Source of the DNA: Pyrocephalus nanus
Taxonomy: Eukaryota > Chordata > Aves > Passeriformes > Tyrannidae
NCBI GenBank assembly: GCA_038380795.1
Contig: CM076263.1
Coordinates: 9,724,709-9,788,708 of the forward strand
Length of the DNA stretch: 64,000 bases
Direction: 5' to 3'
This document shows positions 24,201 through 38,440 of this stretch, in pieces. How positions within the stretch are numbered: the stretch's first letter is position 1; every line of letters starts with the position of its first letter. The notes beneath the pieces are model-generated. The model was not told the origin of the DNA. It saw only the letters and a program-made list of their open reading frames with translations, and did not search any database. Made by a program: the position numbers and the translations under genes.

Positions 24201-25930
24201 AAAATCCATAGCAATAGGGACTTTCTCAAAGGAAAGTCTTTTTCTTCTTCTGACAAAAAAAGCTGCAGGAAATGCAGGGAGGTGTTGAGCTACTCCCCTC
24301 TGCTCTGGAGGTTGAGATGCTCCTGGATCACTGAACGCCAGAAGGTGGGATTTAAGGTCAAAAGTTTGATACCAACAAACACGTGTGTGAGCAGACAAGC
24401 TGCGGATCTGCCTTTGTTGCAGGCTTTTGTGGCCCATCACCTTGCAAACTGAGAGGGGAGCTGAGCTTTACAGGAGCTCCACCATGTCCCATCACCCACT
24501 GGTCCCCCAGAGTGCCCCACACACAGAGTGCCCCAGCAGAACACCCCTGCCCCATCCTGCAAAGCAGTAGCTGCTCAATAGCTTCGCCTCCAACAGGCAG
24601 AGCGAAAGGCAAGATGCAAGGAATGCAGCTTAATTAAGCCACCACTTTATTAAGTTAGCTTATCAGGCAGTTATCAGCAATAACTCATCCAGTGCAGACC
24701 ATGTTTTTTTCCCATAATTGTTTCCACCTGGTGCAGAGCTGCCATCACCCCTGGCCCACCTCCAGTGCAGTTATCCTGGAGACACTGACCAGGGAATACT
24801 CTGGGTGAGAGGCAAGGGAGTCACTCAGGCTCCTATAGCTGCTGAAATGCTTCTGAAATGCAGACAATTGCAGGATAAACATTTTAAAGTGATAATTAAC
24901 CTGCATCTGTCCTCAGTAACATGGCAGTGACTTGGGCTGTAACATCAGCAGCTCTGTGCATTATTAAGGTTTTGGATAACACCAGCAACCCAAAACTCTG
25001 TCACAAGTTGCTTTGAAAAAGATACATGATGACCTTTCAGTGATTGAAAAGGGGAAGGCAAAAGGGAAATGCAAAGGGAAGAGGAAAGAGAAAAGTTTTA
25101 AACCAGATTCAGACAGGACTTAATACGGTAAGGAAACTCTTGCTATAGATGTCAGAAGTAGAAAGAATCTGCTCTAGGAAATATTTGCCTCCTGAGAGCA
25201 AAGCAGACACAGAAATCTCTATGCTTAGTCAGAAAGTGAGTTCTTATGATAAAATATTGCTCTTACTTTATCCTTACAATGCTAACAGGCAATCAGCCTC
25301 CAGGCTGACTCCTCCCAGACAGAGGCAGTTCAAGCAGAGGCACTTTACCTCCCATTCACTGCACACACATGGACAGTTTCTAGAGATCAGCTGAGGCCTG
25401 AGGTCACTTTACTGGTGCAGCAGCTCCACAGGTGGTCAGGCAAGTCAAATCCCTCTTCTCTGAAGTGACCAATGAATGTCAGATCAGTCACAGTTTAGGG
25501 GGCATAAAAGATGCTTAAAATTTTATGTAAGTTTAAATATATCAACACTGTTCTCCCAAGATGGTGCTGGTAGAAAGTAATGATAATATACTCAAGAAAA
25601 TGTCTTCAATAAAAAAGCAATTTCCTATTGAGAACGGCTTTTTTTTATACCAGAGTTCTTCAGCCTGTGTCATAACATGAACTCAGAAGAACTTGTGCCG
25701 TGTTTTGAAGACCTGAGTCAGCAAAGGCCATGGCATGGTGTTTTTAATTGCACAAAGGGGTCTTTGTTAAAGTCACTCCTCATCATGCCTGCCTAGCATT
25801 TCTTTTTTGATCACACTGGCTTTAAAAAGTACACAGTGTAGCCAAAATGCAAATGTAAAATACAACAATTAATTTACAAAAAATTAGACAGCTATAAATG
25901 CATGTCAATAAGGTACATTGAAAAAGAAAC

Positions 25931-26046
25931 CTCACAACAACAAAAAAAACACTCCAAACCCCAACACCTCCACAAAAAACCCCCAACCAAACAAATAAAC
26001 AAACAAACAAACAAAAACCCACTGAAAAACCACAACCAACCAAAGC
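25931..26046. repeat. A/C-rich low-complexity block with (CAAA)n
   Basis: On the plus strand this segment is almost free of G and T: CAACAACAAAAAAAACACTCC, later a run AACAAACAAACAAACAAAAA, then CCACAACCAACCAA. It resembles the A/C-rich half of the block at 20.1 kb but stands alone. The minus-strand open frame over it, rich in F, V, W and G, is a composition artefact. Confidence 0.88.
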
Positions 26047-26747
26047 CTTATTTTTATCATAGCCTATATAAAATTCAGTTGAGGTACAGGTTTGTCTGCC
26101 AAAGCATGCATAGACAAAGCCTATCTGCAGTGCCAGTGTTTTAAGGAAGCAGCTCGGTAGCTGTGTGCAGTTTCACCATAATTCACATGGAAAGAAGTTT
26201 TATGTCAACATGGTGTAAAACTGAAGCAATGCACTTTATTTTTGTTTGCCTTTCCGTGGGACACATACCAAAATCTTGAGTAAGAGGGGATGGCCTCCCT
26301 GCAGACACTTGCTCAGCATACACTTTGCCATGATTTCCAGACTCAGTCCTTTTTCACAGTTTTGTAAAGAGATAGTTTATGTTCACATTGGGTGCAACAA
26401 AGGTCCAAGGCCAGCCTGAACCCTTCCAGGCACTGTCCCAGCTTAGAGCAAGTAACCCAAGTACAATGACATCTTCTTGTGCTGCAGCACCTACAGCTGC
26501 TGTATCTGTGTGCTCTTTTATTTATCTCAACTGACTGATTAGAGCAGGATTCACCCAAACAACCATGAAGACAACCCAAATGTGAAACCCAGACTTCTGA
26601 GAGCAAATCACTGTAGCCTACTGGCTGATTTTTGTGGAAGTCAAATTTTCAGTGATTAACGCGTTGCCTGAATCTAAGCATTGGTTTTTGTTAGCTACTA
26701 AAGTCAAATAATTTTACCCACATATAATAGTTTTCTTCTTCTTAGGG

Positions 26748-26765
26748 AAAAAAAAAAAAAAAAAA
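26748..26765 (+). repeat. Poly(A) run of 18
   Basis: Eighteen A between CTTAGGG and GCCCTG. No retroposon body is recognisable immediately upstream, so I treat it as a homopolymer. Confidence 0.9.
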
Positions 26766-29700
26766 GCCCTGCTATCTGCTCTTTTGCTCAGCTCCGGCTA
26801 CTAAGACAGATACCAGAAATGGAATCACATTCCAGTCATTGCTAATGGGAAGGTTTTGATAAGATTCACAGTTCCTGGGCTCCTCTTCCTTGAAGGCAAG
26901 CCAGGGACCAGATCCTCTCCTGGCAAAAGCCACATACCTTTCTTGACTCTAGGGAACTGTGCCAGTGCTCACCCTGGGAGACCCTGACTGATGCTCTTGA
27001 AAGCTTTCAGACACATTTCTTGGCTGCTCCTCACTGCTAACTGACTCCTCCTGTCCTCAAAGTGCTGTTTCATGTCATTTTTTTATGGTTAAAACGGAGT
27101 TTTATGATGCTGGAGCATAAACTGTGGTTCCTTCTTCTCACAAGAAACCTTCAAACCAATATGATGGTTTGCAGCCCCTGCAGATCACAGTATTTGTGAA
27201 TGCTTGAAGCTCATTTTTCTGTAAAAAACAATAAAAATACTCTGAGAGGTGGAAGAAACCCTCTACCCTGTGTGGGTATCGGTGAGGCTTGGCAGTACTG
27301 ACCTGCATGAAACTGAAAGAGGCACAAGGAGCAAAACTTCACAGGTCTGGCCAATTTAGCAACCAAAATAAGGTCTGTTCTTTTTTGTAGAATGCTGGGC
27401 CTCTGTTGTCCATGGATGCAGTGCAGGACACCTCTCCGTGAGGGGGTTTGAGGTTTTGTTTAAGTAAATGAGATGCATTGTGGTGTTCAATGGAGGCTTC
27501 AACCAGCATCTGGGCAGGAAGACTGCTCCCCCAACACATCCCCTTCTGCCAGCAGATCAGCAGTCCCAGGAGACCACTGCTTTTGACTATTTTAGGGCTT
27601 TGGGATGCAGACAGAAGGGTTGGTGTGAAAACCCTGCAGCCACACCAGAAAGTTTTCTCATAGCCTCTGCTCACTGCAGAAAGAAGTGGCAACTAAACCT
27701 CAGCTTACTGTCTCTCTTTTTGGTAAAGACTTTTAGAAACATTTCCTGTCATCCCCCTTTCCAATGTGAAGTGAAATAAAAAGACCCTACTGGGATTTCC
27801 ACGTGAACCACATGGACTAGGGCTTCACATTTTTGGGAAAGCCATGACACTGTCTGGCAGGGCCAGAACCAACACTGGCCCTTGTCGGTCCCTGGCCCAC
27901 CCAGAGCCTTAGGGCTGCAAACACACTGGCTAACCCCAGGATAATCAGCACCTTTTTTCTGTAGCACAGACCAACTGGCTGCACTGGTAACCATCAGTTC
28001 TTGTATCTCAGTTAGCATACCAAAGTCCCAAAAATGACTAAATAAAGGTCTACCAGTGGATATCCTCTGAGCAAAGGAAACTCTCAGAAGGAAAACATTA
28101 GCTAACTTCAAAAAGGTAATGACCCCTGTCACCACTGGAAAAGCCATTTGTTGGATATTTTACATGCATGTGAATATTATCCTCAAAATCACATATGTGA
28201 TTCCTTCAGTGCTGGACTGTACTTTCTTCCCATCTTTCTTGGAGTTTTATTTCATTGTTGATTCGTTGTTTTTTTTTTCCTTAACACAAGACAATGCTCA
28301 TGCAGTTTATCACTAGACAACATGTAAAAAATAGCAGAATGATTAAATAAAAGGCTTTTGACTGTTTTCATCTGCTTAGACTCAGCTTTATATACATACT
28401 GTCAGCTTTGTCTTGCTATCTTTTCTTACAAATTTCTTTTATTTTCTGGCATTGTACCAAGAGAGCAACTTTGTTTAGTTTCACAGGTGAAGTTGGTATG
28501 GATTATACAGAATCAAATCAATGTTTGACAGGTGTGAAATTTGAGGGGAAGAAAAAATGAATTTTATACAAAGATAGCACAGTTTATATTTAATATAGAG
28601 TCTAATGAACTGGCAAAATACAATGCATCCTCATAAATAAATTGTCATTTCTAAGAAAAAGTTGTCTTCTGAATCTCAATTTAAATGATCCAAGACTGAG
28701 CTTGTGTTCTAAAATAACTCACTGCTTTGAGATTTAAAGTATGAAAAGTGAGCAGAAGTCTTTTTTTCCACCACCTCTGACTTCCAATTAGAGGACTGCA
28801 AGCCAAATTTCCTTCTAAGTCTGTAAGTAGTATGTTTTGCTGATGGCACGCATTCAATTATATATTGAACCCAAGGTGAGCCAGAGTACAGGCCTAATCA
28901 CAGCACATCTGTCCTGTCTCTTGGATTGTTTTAAACTTCCATGACTCTTCGTTTTGTAGCTCCAATTTCCTACCAAATATCCATGTGAGATACAGAGTAA
29001 TAAATTCCACTTCAGAAGGGAAGTCAGAGCCAGAGCAGGGCTGCGAGGAGCTACGCTCTCGGGCTGGCTGCTGTGCTGGTCCTCGGTCACTGGAGTCAAA
29101 TAGCAATAAATTGCTGGCAAGCTCTCAGACTTACTGAATCCAGTCCAATCCATCCATGTTTATAGAGCATCTTTCATCAACAAGATCACAAAGATGCTGC
29201 ATAAGCAATGTCTAATAAACTCCTTCCGATAAACAACAAAAGGCAAGCGCCTTTTACACGAGCATGCACGGAAAAACACATCACAGAAACTATGCCAGGC
29301 AGGCAGATCTCTCAAGCTAGATCTCCAAACAGGACATAAATTCCAATTAACCTTCAGGGAAGCTATTCACTCCATGTTTACTTACTGTTGAGCTGACATT
29401 AAAGGGCCTGATCCTGTTTCTGCTGCAATCCCTGGCAGCTTTGCCAAGAACACGTGTTAGGCTGGGAACAGGCTCTGATCAAGACACGACATCCGACTCT
29501 ATCTTAAACCATCCATCTACATGCCAGACACAGACACAGATATCCAGAAATTTAACAGATATTTTCATTTGCGATTGTTTTTGACACTCCACTCCAGGAA
29601 AAAAGTAAATAAGTCCAGCCAGGCTAACGCTTCCAATTTTAATAGTCTAGAAGTTGAGAGAACCAAACACAAAGCCACCAACTTTTAAGGAAATCATATA

Positions 29701-30227
29701 GCGTGGAAAAATACCTGAAGAGAGATACATCTTTGAGCACCTCACTCTCTACACTGGCTGCACGTGATGTCCAGATGACATCTTGATTTCCAGCACTGAG
29801 CTGGAAACTGACAGCATGAGGTACATGTCTGCATTTGGATAATCTGCCTCTCTGTGGAAAACTCACAGTGAAGGGACAAGAGGAGCACAGGGCATGGAGG
29901 TTTTTGTGAATTGTCCCTGATTACTGGGACAATGTGACAATCACAGTGGTCACTCTCTATACCATCTACAGGCAAGGGGCATGTGATGGCTCCTATCTTC
30001 AGAGCACACTTCGTGCAACAAGCATAGCAATCTAATTTTATACATAAGGGTGCTTAACAGCTACTTATGCCTAAGTATTTTTATCCTTCCAGAACTGGCT
30101 TAGAGTCATCGGGGCATGACCCTTTTTTCAGCATAGCTGAGCATATTTTTCAGAGCAAGGTTTCAGCCAAGCAGCAGAAACAAATCCTAGGAAAAGAACC
30201 CTATATTTTTAGAAAAACAGACTCGCA

Positions 30228-30665
30228 GCATAATTTGGGTTGCATGGGACCTTTGGAAAGCCTGTGGTCCAAGTGCACCTGACAGCAGTGCTAACTGCTC
30301 AGAGATTTGCCCAGAGGAGTGTTGAATGCCTTCAGGGATGGAGATTGCTTCACTTCTCTGGGACCCTCTTCCAAGTGCTTAACCATTTCACTGTTCATTT
30401 CCCCCTTTATATCTACTTAAAAATGTCCGTGCAGCAGCCCCTGGCTCTTGTCTCATGCCATTTCACAGTGCACTTCTGATGAAGGTCTGGCTTTGTCTTC
30501 TCTATAACCCCCACGTCTCCTCTGTAACTCCCCATTAGGTAGTGGAAGGCATCAATTAAATTTGCCCCATAGCTCCCTCTTCTCCAGACTGAGAGAGCAC
30601 AGATCCCTTGGGCTGCTGTTGAATACAACATACTTCAGCCCCTGAGCATCTCAGCTCCAGTTTTT
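30228..30665 (-). mobile_element. CR1 LINE 3' fragment, diverged
   Basis: The plus strand again reads as the reverse complement of a CR1 3' region: ATTTGGGTTGCATGGGACCT near the element's 3' end, GAATGCCTTCAGGGATGGAG, then GCATCAATTAAATTTGCCCC, CTCTTCTCCAGACTGAGAGA and CAGCCCCTGAGCATCTCAGC. Orientation is minus. It is more diverged than the copy at 865-1345 and contains no open reverse-transcriptase frame. Limits are approximate. Confidence 0.8.
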
Positions 30666-33600
30666 TGGTAAGTGTACAAAACTGCACATAACCAAATCAA
30701 AAAGTAACACCAGCACATATTCTCTCAAAATGTCAAATAAATTGGAAATGAGCAAACAAACAATTTAAAAAAAAGTTATTTGTTAAATTACAGCTTTGGT
30801 TCTCTCCCACTGTTTTCTCTCCCCTTCTCTTCATTTTCACAATAAAAGTTTAAAAAGGAGAAAAACTGAAAAAAGAAGTACTGAATCTTGAATGAAATAC
30901 AAACATTGCTATTTTTTCATTAAAGTATTTTCAAACAAAAGAGTTGGCCAACTCTGATCACTATCTAAGCAACAAGACCAAGTTAAAATTGTTCTTTTAA
31001 TATAATTTCAACATCAATAGCAGAAATGGAATTAACTTCTTAACGTAAGCCCCTGGAAATCTCTATAAAGACACAGAAAAAGATAATATTTCAAGAGTGT
31101 TTCACTGATCCAGATGTTTCTCTCCTTTTTCCCTCTGTTTTATTGTTCCCAGAGAAGACCTTATAAATGCTGAAATTGCTTATTAAGTATACAGACTTAA
31201 TGAATTGGACAAGGAAAGAAATAATTCTTAACATAACATGCTCACAAGTCAGACTCATGTTTATTGTCCACAAAGATGATAACAAAATACTCTCTATACA
31301 CAGAGTAGTCCTTGCTAGGAGGGAATCTGTCTCCATGAACCACTTGCAGTATACAAAAAAGATTAATTTCTAAGACAACACAGTACAAAAGTTTGTTGAA
31401 TTATGTAGTGATGCTGTACCATGGCCCCAGTGCCAAGGATTATTTTTAGAGCCCACACATCTGCAGGTTATTTGTTGCAGGGTAGCATGGATGAAGTGAA
31501 TCCCGAAATAATTCTCTGAGCAGGGAAGCATTACTGGAACGAGTGGTTATTTATATGGTGTCGCTGGAAGGCTCGGTATCTGGGATGTGGCAGTTGTGTC
31601 TGAGCTGCCCCAGTAGCTGAGGCTACTCCACTCACACTACAGTCAGCAGATGATGGAAAGTTCAGGAAGCAGCTTTTTGATGTGGCAATCAGCTCCTCTG
31701 TTAAAAATGGCAGCAGCAGGAACACCATCCAGCCAACAAATGGGCCGCAGTGATTTAAGCATGGATTGCACCAGAGCAGCGATGCCCTCTCCAAGTCAGT
31801 GCATCCTGCTCTCTAATTTATAAGCAGATGGGTGACACAAGGCCAGTTTTAAAAATACGGAGCAAAGCTGTTTTCAGAAACTTCCTTACATTTCCCCATC
31901 ATGCCGTGTCCTACACAGGGCTCAGCTTTCTTTCCAGTCAGAGCCAGAACTTGGTGTCGACTGCCCTTTAGCCACGTACTAATCGCAGGAGCAACCACGC
32001 CATGCCCTAACAGATCAAACCACAGACCCAGTCCTATTTCCTATTGCCTAATTTAATGGAGCTGGCATTGGCTGCTGCTCTTCTCTCTCACCCTGCTGCT
32101 GGAATGTGGTTTTAGCTCTGAATAACCTACTGAGGTTGAACATACGACTTTTATGAGATGTTGAAATGCTATTGAGACAACTCACACCCCATTTCACTCT
32201 GTGTGCTTGATGTTTGCAACCACGCTCCACTTGAAAGAAAGGCTCTCCTCCACCCCCAGCCCTCCTCTAACCCAGTGCCCCAACACCAGGGATGAAGTCT
32301 GCTGCCAGGCATGATGGCTGGAGAGCCTGAGGTAGTATGAAGAAGCACTTTGCTTTGGACAGCTGTGAAACACTGAGAGCAAAGAGATGGAAATGAGCCA
32401 CAGGCAAAGTGGACTTGCTGTGGGGAAAACGCTTGCTGCTGGGACAGAGGCCTGAAGGCAGAAACATATGGGATGCCCCAGGGAGATGACAATAAAGGTC
32501 ATAAAGCCAAACCTGGACTCTACCATCCTCAGGTGGTCGGAGAAGATGTGGTTCTGAGTTGGTGGGGATGGCTGTGATGAGTGTAGGGGGAAGCTCAAGC
32601 ATGATGACTTCTGAGAGAAAGCCTGTTGCTTGCAGTATTATGCACTTACCCCTGTACTAATTGTGCCTCACAATTGAAATGGGGTTATGTTTTCTGATAC
32701 TAGTACCAGCTGGCATATATCAAATTAATATTACTACACTCCTTCCTGAAATCACTGACAACCAGGGATCACCCTGCTGGAGCTGAGGCAGCAGTTCCAG
32801 TTCCAGGCAGCAATTCAGAGATGGAAGCTCATGCGAACACTGGAGTGACTCTGGTGTTTGAAGCATCAAAGTGGCCTCAAAATTTGGGGCTCAGAAGAAA
32901 AAAAAACCCATGAGACTAGAGTGAGAAAAGAATTTACTCAAGGGACTGCATAGAACAGTTAGTGCTGTTGCCTAGAGCTAACATCACTCCTTGAAGGCAT
33001 GCACAGAGGATTATTACTTCACACCTTTCCAGACTGCCTTCGAAGGTACTTTGTAAGGGCTCATTTGTACAGGATCAGAATTTTTCTTTGCATCCAACAC
33101 TGGTTTTCTCAATAAAAGTCGCTCAGTTTGCCTCATTTCATCAGGCTTTTTCTCCCTGCAGATCATCCTGAACAACTATCCTGAGCACCCGGCCAGTTGT
33201 GGCATTTGATGGTTTGTCTGTGACTGCAGAGCCTTTTCAACTCACTTGCAAAAGTTTGTTTTCTTATAGCAATTGGATTTTGCTTTGTCTGCCTTATTTC
33301 CCTGACCCAAAATGAGGGCAAGCATCCTGCTGGGTGTCAGTTTTAAGACATGCTTGTTGATGGTCATGAATCTGTTTGCTTGTGGGAACCCCTCTCTCCC
33401 CATCTCTCTGGCACAGGCCAGAGAGTATTTCCTTGGTATTTCCCTCACAATGTCACTTTTTTATTGGCTAATTTTGGTGGTCTGGGCAAACCTTTCTGAG
33501 CAGTTCAGGTTGATGTTTCTTGACAATATTCAGTGCCCTGTTTCTGGTTCTTCCTTTACCATTTAAGGTATTATGGCCTAAATATCTTGCTATCATAATG

Positions 33601-36600
33601 CCTGTTGATATCCAGGAAATACATCAAAGAGTGGTCCTCCTGGCGTGATCTGAACCTGACTGCACAGCCCTCACTGGAATGGCATCATAAACCTGACAAA
33701 TTTGGTGTTGTTAACACGAAGGTTGAACAACTGCTACAACATGCAACTCCATCTCTGCTAGTGTTTTATTCCCTATACAATGCTTAAACAACTTTTTCAT
33801 GTCACAGCAGTTGTGGTTGAGAGGAGACCATTCTTCTCCAGGACATCCTCACAGGTACAAGGAGCATCGTCCCATGATGGGGAAGCATGATGGACCACTT
33901 GAAAAGGAAAGAAAGACCTCTTGCCTTCAGTGCAAGGGGAGGAGAAGATAGGCTGCTGCAGGTACACAGGAAGAGAATACTGAAGTGGCACTGCAAGGAA
34001 CTGCCTGACAGTCTCATCTGCCTTGGCCACACCAACTACATCGGGAAAATCCTCTGGTCACCTGCTGTTTTAAAAACCTCTTCCCCTGAGATTAATTAGG
34101 GGAGAAGTGCTAATGGAATATGATGTACCTGGGGCTCTTAAAATCTAATTTCGAAGTAAAACGAGTGACAGTACTAAGAGCTTTTTGTAGGAGTGAAGTT
34201 ACAGTTGTGGCCTTGGTCAGCAGCAGGACAGGGCCCCATCACCTGTGGGAAGTGCTGACAAGCAAAGGCAAACGCTCCACTGCTCCACTGCCCAGGATGA
34301 ACCACGACCATGGCCACAGGCACAAGTCATCACCTTCATCTAAAGCAATCCCCTGGGGAAAGTTTGGGTGTTTTCTTCCAGAAAATTTTCAAGTTGATGC
34401 TGTGCTTAAGTAAAATACAGAGTGACTCTTGAGGAAGTCTAGAAGATAAGGGGGTCATTTATTTTTTCTGACTAACTTATCATGACTGGTGTGACTGTGG
34501 GTGATAGTCACTTGGGTGCTCTACAAGTTAATTTTAGTTCTCCCTGGAAAGTGCATGTTGTCTCCAAAAAGTGGTATTGCATTGTATGCCCAAGGCATCT
34601 GTCTATGCTAGCTGGTAGAGACAACGCTAAATTTAGATCTGAGGCTAAACCAATATCAGCAAAAACAAGGTTAGCACTGCAAGATTCATACTTCAGAGTA
34701 TACATTTTGTGTTAATTTGTACTGCTTCTACATTACCACCAATTCATCTGCATGTAATACTTGTGCATCGTCTTTGAGCCCACTCCACAGTTCACACCAC
34801 AACATTTTTGTGGAGGTAGTATTTTATGCAGAATAAAAGAAACTAGTTGTTTTCTTCCCTACTCTGTTCACAAGTTGGCTTTTATTCCCAAGACACTCCA
34901 ACGAAGAAAACCCAACATTTTTACAGCCTGAGATACCAATCTGATTTGGCTAAGTTGTTTGAAAGCATTATATTATAACTGGCGCACTCTAATATATTTG
35001 GAATAAAGGTTTGGCATGTGGTGTAAGGCAGACTCCCCCAAATGCATGAGTGCAAGCAGCAAACTGAAATTAATACAGTGCACATTCCTCAAGAAATTTC
35101 ATCTCAGTTTGAATTTTTTTCCAATCTTTTCTACCTAATGAAGTGCTTCTTCATCACTGTTACAACCTGATGGGCACAGTGTGTATTGTAATCTCACCAT
35201 CTGCATCATATACATTCCCAAATGTAGACTCTCAGCCAGATGTCTGACTTATCTCCAAAGCGCTGACTTTGGGCATATGGTTTCTATTTAAGAATCACAA
35301 TATTAACAGAAATCCAGTATCTATTACCTATCACAATTGCAGATAATAACTCAGAAAAAATTTATCTTAGGCTTTTTATTGTTGCCCACACAGACACTTT
35401 GTGGATGAATCTCCTGAAGTGCAACAATAAAAACTGAATGAAAGGTAAGGCAGGATGTGAAGCAGAGTACTTCATTACAGATGAAGTTCGTAGAATGTAC
35501 AGCAAGCAGAAGAAAAATGTGCATCCCTTAGTAACAAGGAAATCCCAAAGCAGTTCATGACATTGAGAAAAAATGCAATGCCAGGGCATTAGGTAACACC
35601 AAATCCACAGTTCTGTTAAGTTTTTGTAGTATCCAGCAAAATCCAGCACCCTGCTGGTGCTCAGCTGTAATGATTGTCGTAGTGTCAGAGGGGTCCATAA
35701 CCTGAAAACAAATCACACTTTCCTGCTTGAACAAAGACCTCGAAGCTTCTACTGAGAAGTCGAGTGATGTTTGCTGGCACAAAACCCCAACTTGAAATAA
35801 AAAATATACCTTCATTTGGAAATGTGTCATGTTGCATGTTTTGCTTGGACTTGGATTTCTGGACCTTTACACACTCTAAATTGGTACTGGTAGTGGTAAT
35901 AATATGTTTTGATTTCCATAATGTTAGCCACTATAATATGAATGCTGCAAATAGAAACTAAGTTCAAAATAAAGAAAACTGATAAGTCCTTGTTATTTTA
36001 ATTTGTAATTTCTTCATCTTCCCACTTCGATAATTCTATGACTCTAATTCTTTAGGCTTACTACCAAATGGACACTACCCTTCAGCTTTCACAGAAGGAA
36101 AGTATTGGTACTTACATTAGACTGACACCAAAGTGTGCACAGTGAAGGATCTGGCTAAGTACAGATGTCTCTGTCGTCAGCTGGAGGGGGACAGATGCTT
36201 CAGAGCTTCACTCCTACAGGATGTGGTCAAAAGCCATGAAATGGTGAAATTTGCACCAAAACCAAAAGGAAGAGGTTGCCTGCCTGCTCACTCCGCTGAG
36301 AGTCTCCAGCCACAACCCTTCTGGTGTTGGGGGACCCTGCAGAGGTACCTCCTCGAACCCAAACACCCCCATGCACAAATGCATCGCCCCACGTGGGAGG
36401 CTGGGCGTGTGCCTGTGGTTTGACAGCCAAGCACTGTGAACCCAGAGCTCCTCGAGTGAGGGGTCAGCCTTGAGGGAGCTCTTAGGGGAACTCTGTTTGC
36501 AGAGCTGCAGACAAGGGCAGCCGCCCCCTCAGCTGTGCAGCTCCGCTGACCCTCCCTGTGGATTCAGCTGTTTTGTAAGCCAGGGAGAGTGCAATACTAA

Positions 36601-38327
36601 AACATCATTGCATTTGGACCTCTCAGGAAACCCTTCCAGAAATGGAACTAGAAAAAAACCCACCAGAATACAATCATGTAATTAAGTGCTGAATCACAAC
36701 AGAGAACCACAGAAGTCCAGGCAAAATTATGCTGGCATGTGATTAACGCTGGCTTTCCTTAATTTGTGAGTGCCAAAAGACTTTGCGTGTTCACAAGGTC
36801 ACTGTTGTGTGCAGTGGCAACTTTATTTGATCACTGTTTCCAACACACCAAACTTCCTTCCAGTGCTCCTTGAAGTCATCAGAGATTATGCTTGTCCCCC
36901 TGTACTTTTCCAGTTAATGTCCAATTTACTGCTTCATCTGCCAGAATGTTTTAATGATGCAGCCCTGCAGAAAATGGGGGTTCAGAGCACCACTGTGTGA
37001 CACCATGGACTGCCTCAGTGCCAGCCCAGGGACTGCTTATCATCAAGGAATGATGGTGGATGTCTAATGGGGGGCAAATGTAAAACACAGGCTGGGGTGA
37101 AAAATCATGGGAATAGGCACTCTAGTCTCTGTGTCTGGATCTTTTCTAGGCCAGTGTGCAGTGCATACAACTGCTTCAGGGGCCATGATTTACCCCTTTG
37201 AGGAACCAGCTGAGGGTGCCCTACCACTGAACATGAACCATGACTAGCCTGATGGTAGCCAGTTTTGAGTGTGCCAGTGTGGGCTGTGCCAGTGGGACAG
37301 CTGTCTGTATCCATCACTCTGTCCAGGCAGAGTGTTGATATATTCCCCTGTCCTATGGCTTTGGGGATAGAACAGGGACAATTAGATTTTCATTGCCCAT
37401 TGGATTGTCACCATAATAGCAGTAAAGTAACCACTTTGATCGGTTCTTGTCAGGGAATGATCTTTGGAATAAATACTACCAGGAAATGAAAAAAGAAAAA
37501 AAATGGCTGATGATTTTGCATGAGGAGCAAGCTCAGTGGTTTGCTCAGCACCTGTTTTTAACTGTGCAATGTGAAAGCAGCAGAGTCCAGCAGAAGCCTC
37601 CTGCTCTTGAACACATCTGCACAACTGTCTAGGTGCTACCTAATCCCAGCACCACTGTCCTTTACAAAATGAAGGGCAAGACAGTTTTTCCCCTCCAAGA
37701 GTGATAAAGCAGTTAAGAGAACATCTGAGATCTTATTAAAATGATGGATTAACTTTCCACAGATAGTCTAGTAAGTTTTATGCTGCTACCTACAGAAATG
37801 TCGACTGCAGAGTTTCTCACTGGAATTTAGCTGTTGCATTTTGACAGTGATGGAAAAGAACAGCAAAATGGTAAAGTCTGCTCTTATTAGAGCTGGGCAG
37901 TAAATTACATGCTCTGCTCCATCCACAAAGAAATGTTTATCAACTGCTGCCAAAAACCACAGCACCCTGGTGTTTCCTCAGGCTTGCCTTCCATTTCTGC
38001 AGCCACTGAGGAGGCTACTACCCTTGGGAAGTCTCATTTAGGATAAACAGTTCTTTATGTTCATTATCGTGATTCCCAGAGAAAGCACTGGAGGAGCTAA
38101 TTAGTAACTAGGCATGACCGATCAGGCAGCCTGGAAGCGCCCGGTTGGATGTGCAAGTGCATCTTCCAGGCTGAAGAGCTACAGCAAACCTTGTGACTCT
38201 TCCTCTGGACTCAAGGACACCCAGGCTTTTAGCTGGGAATTTCTTCTTTTTTGCTGGAGTGACAAACAGTTCACTGGAGGGCAGGGGGGAAACCAAACTA
38301 CAGTGCTGCTTCAGGAAATGCCTGATT

Positions 38328-38440
38328 TTAAGAAAAGGCTGAACAGACAACGTGACCTCAGCTGCTCCTCATATGTCTTCCCCTCCAGGCCCTTCAACAT
38401 CTTTTTTGCTCTCCTTGGGACTCAACTGCATGGCTTGGTG
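38328..38440 (-). mobile_element. Short CR1 fragment
   Basis: About 110 bases resemble an internal part of the CR1 3' region in reverse complement: AGCTGCTCCTCATATGTCTT, CCCCTCCAGGCCCTTCAACA, TCTTTTTTGCTCTCCTTGGG. Flanks on both sides fade without clear ends. Orientation minus. Confidence 0.65.
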
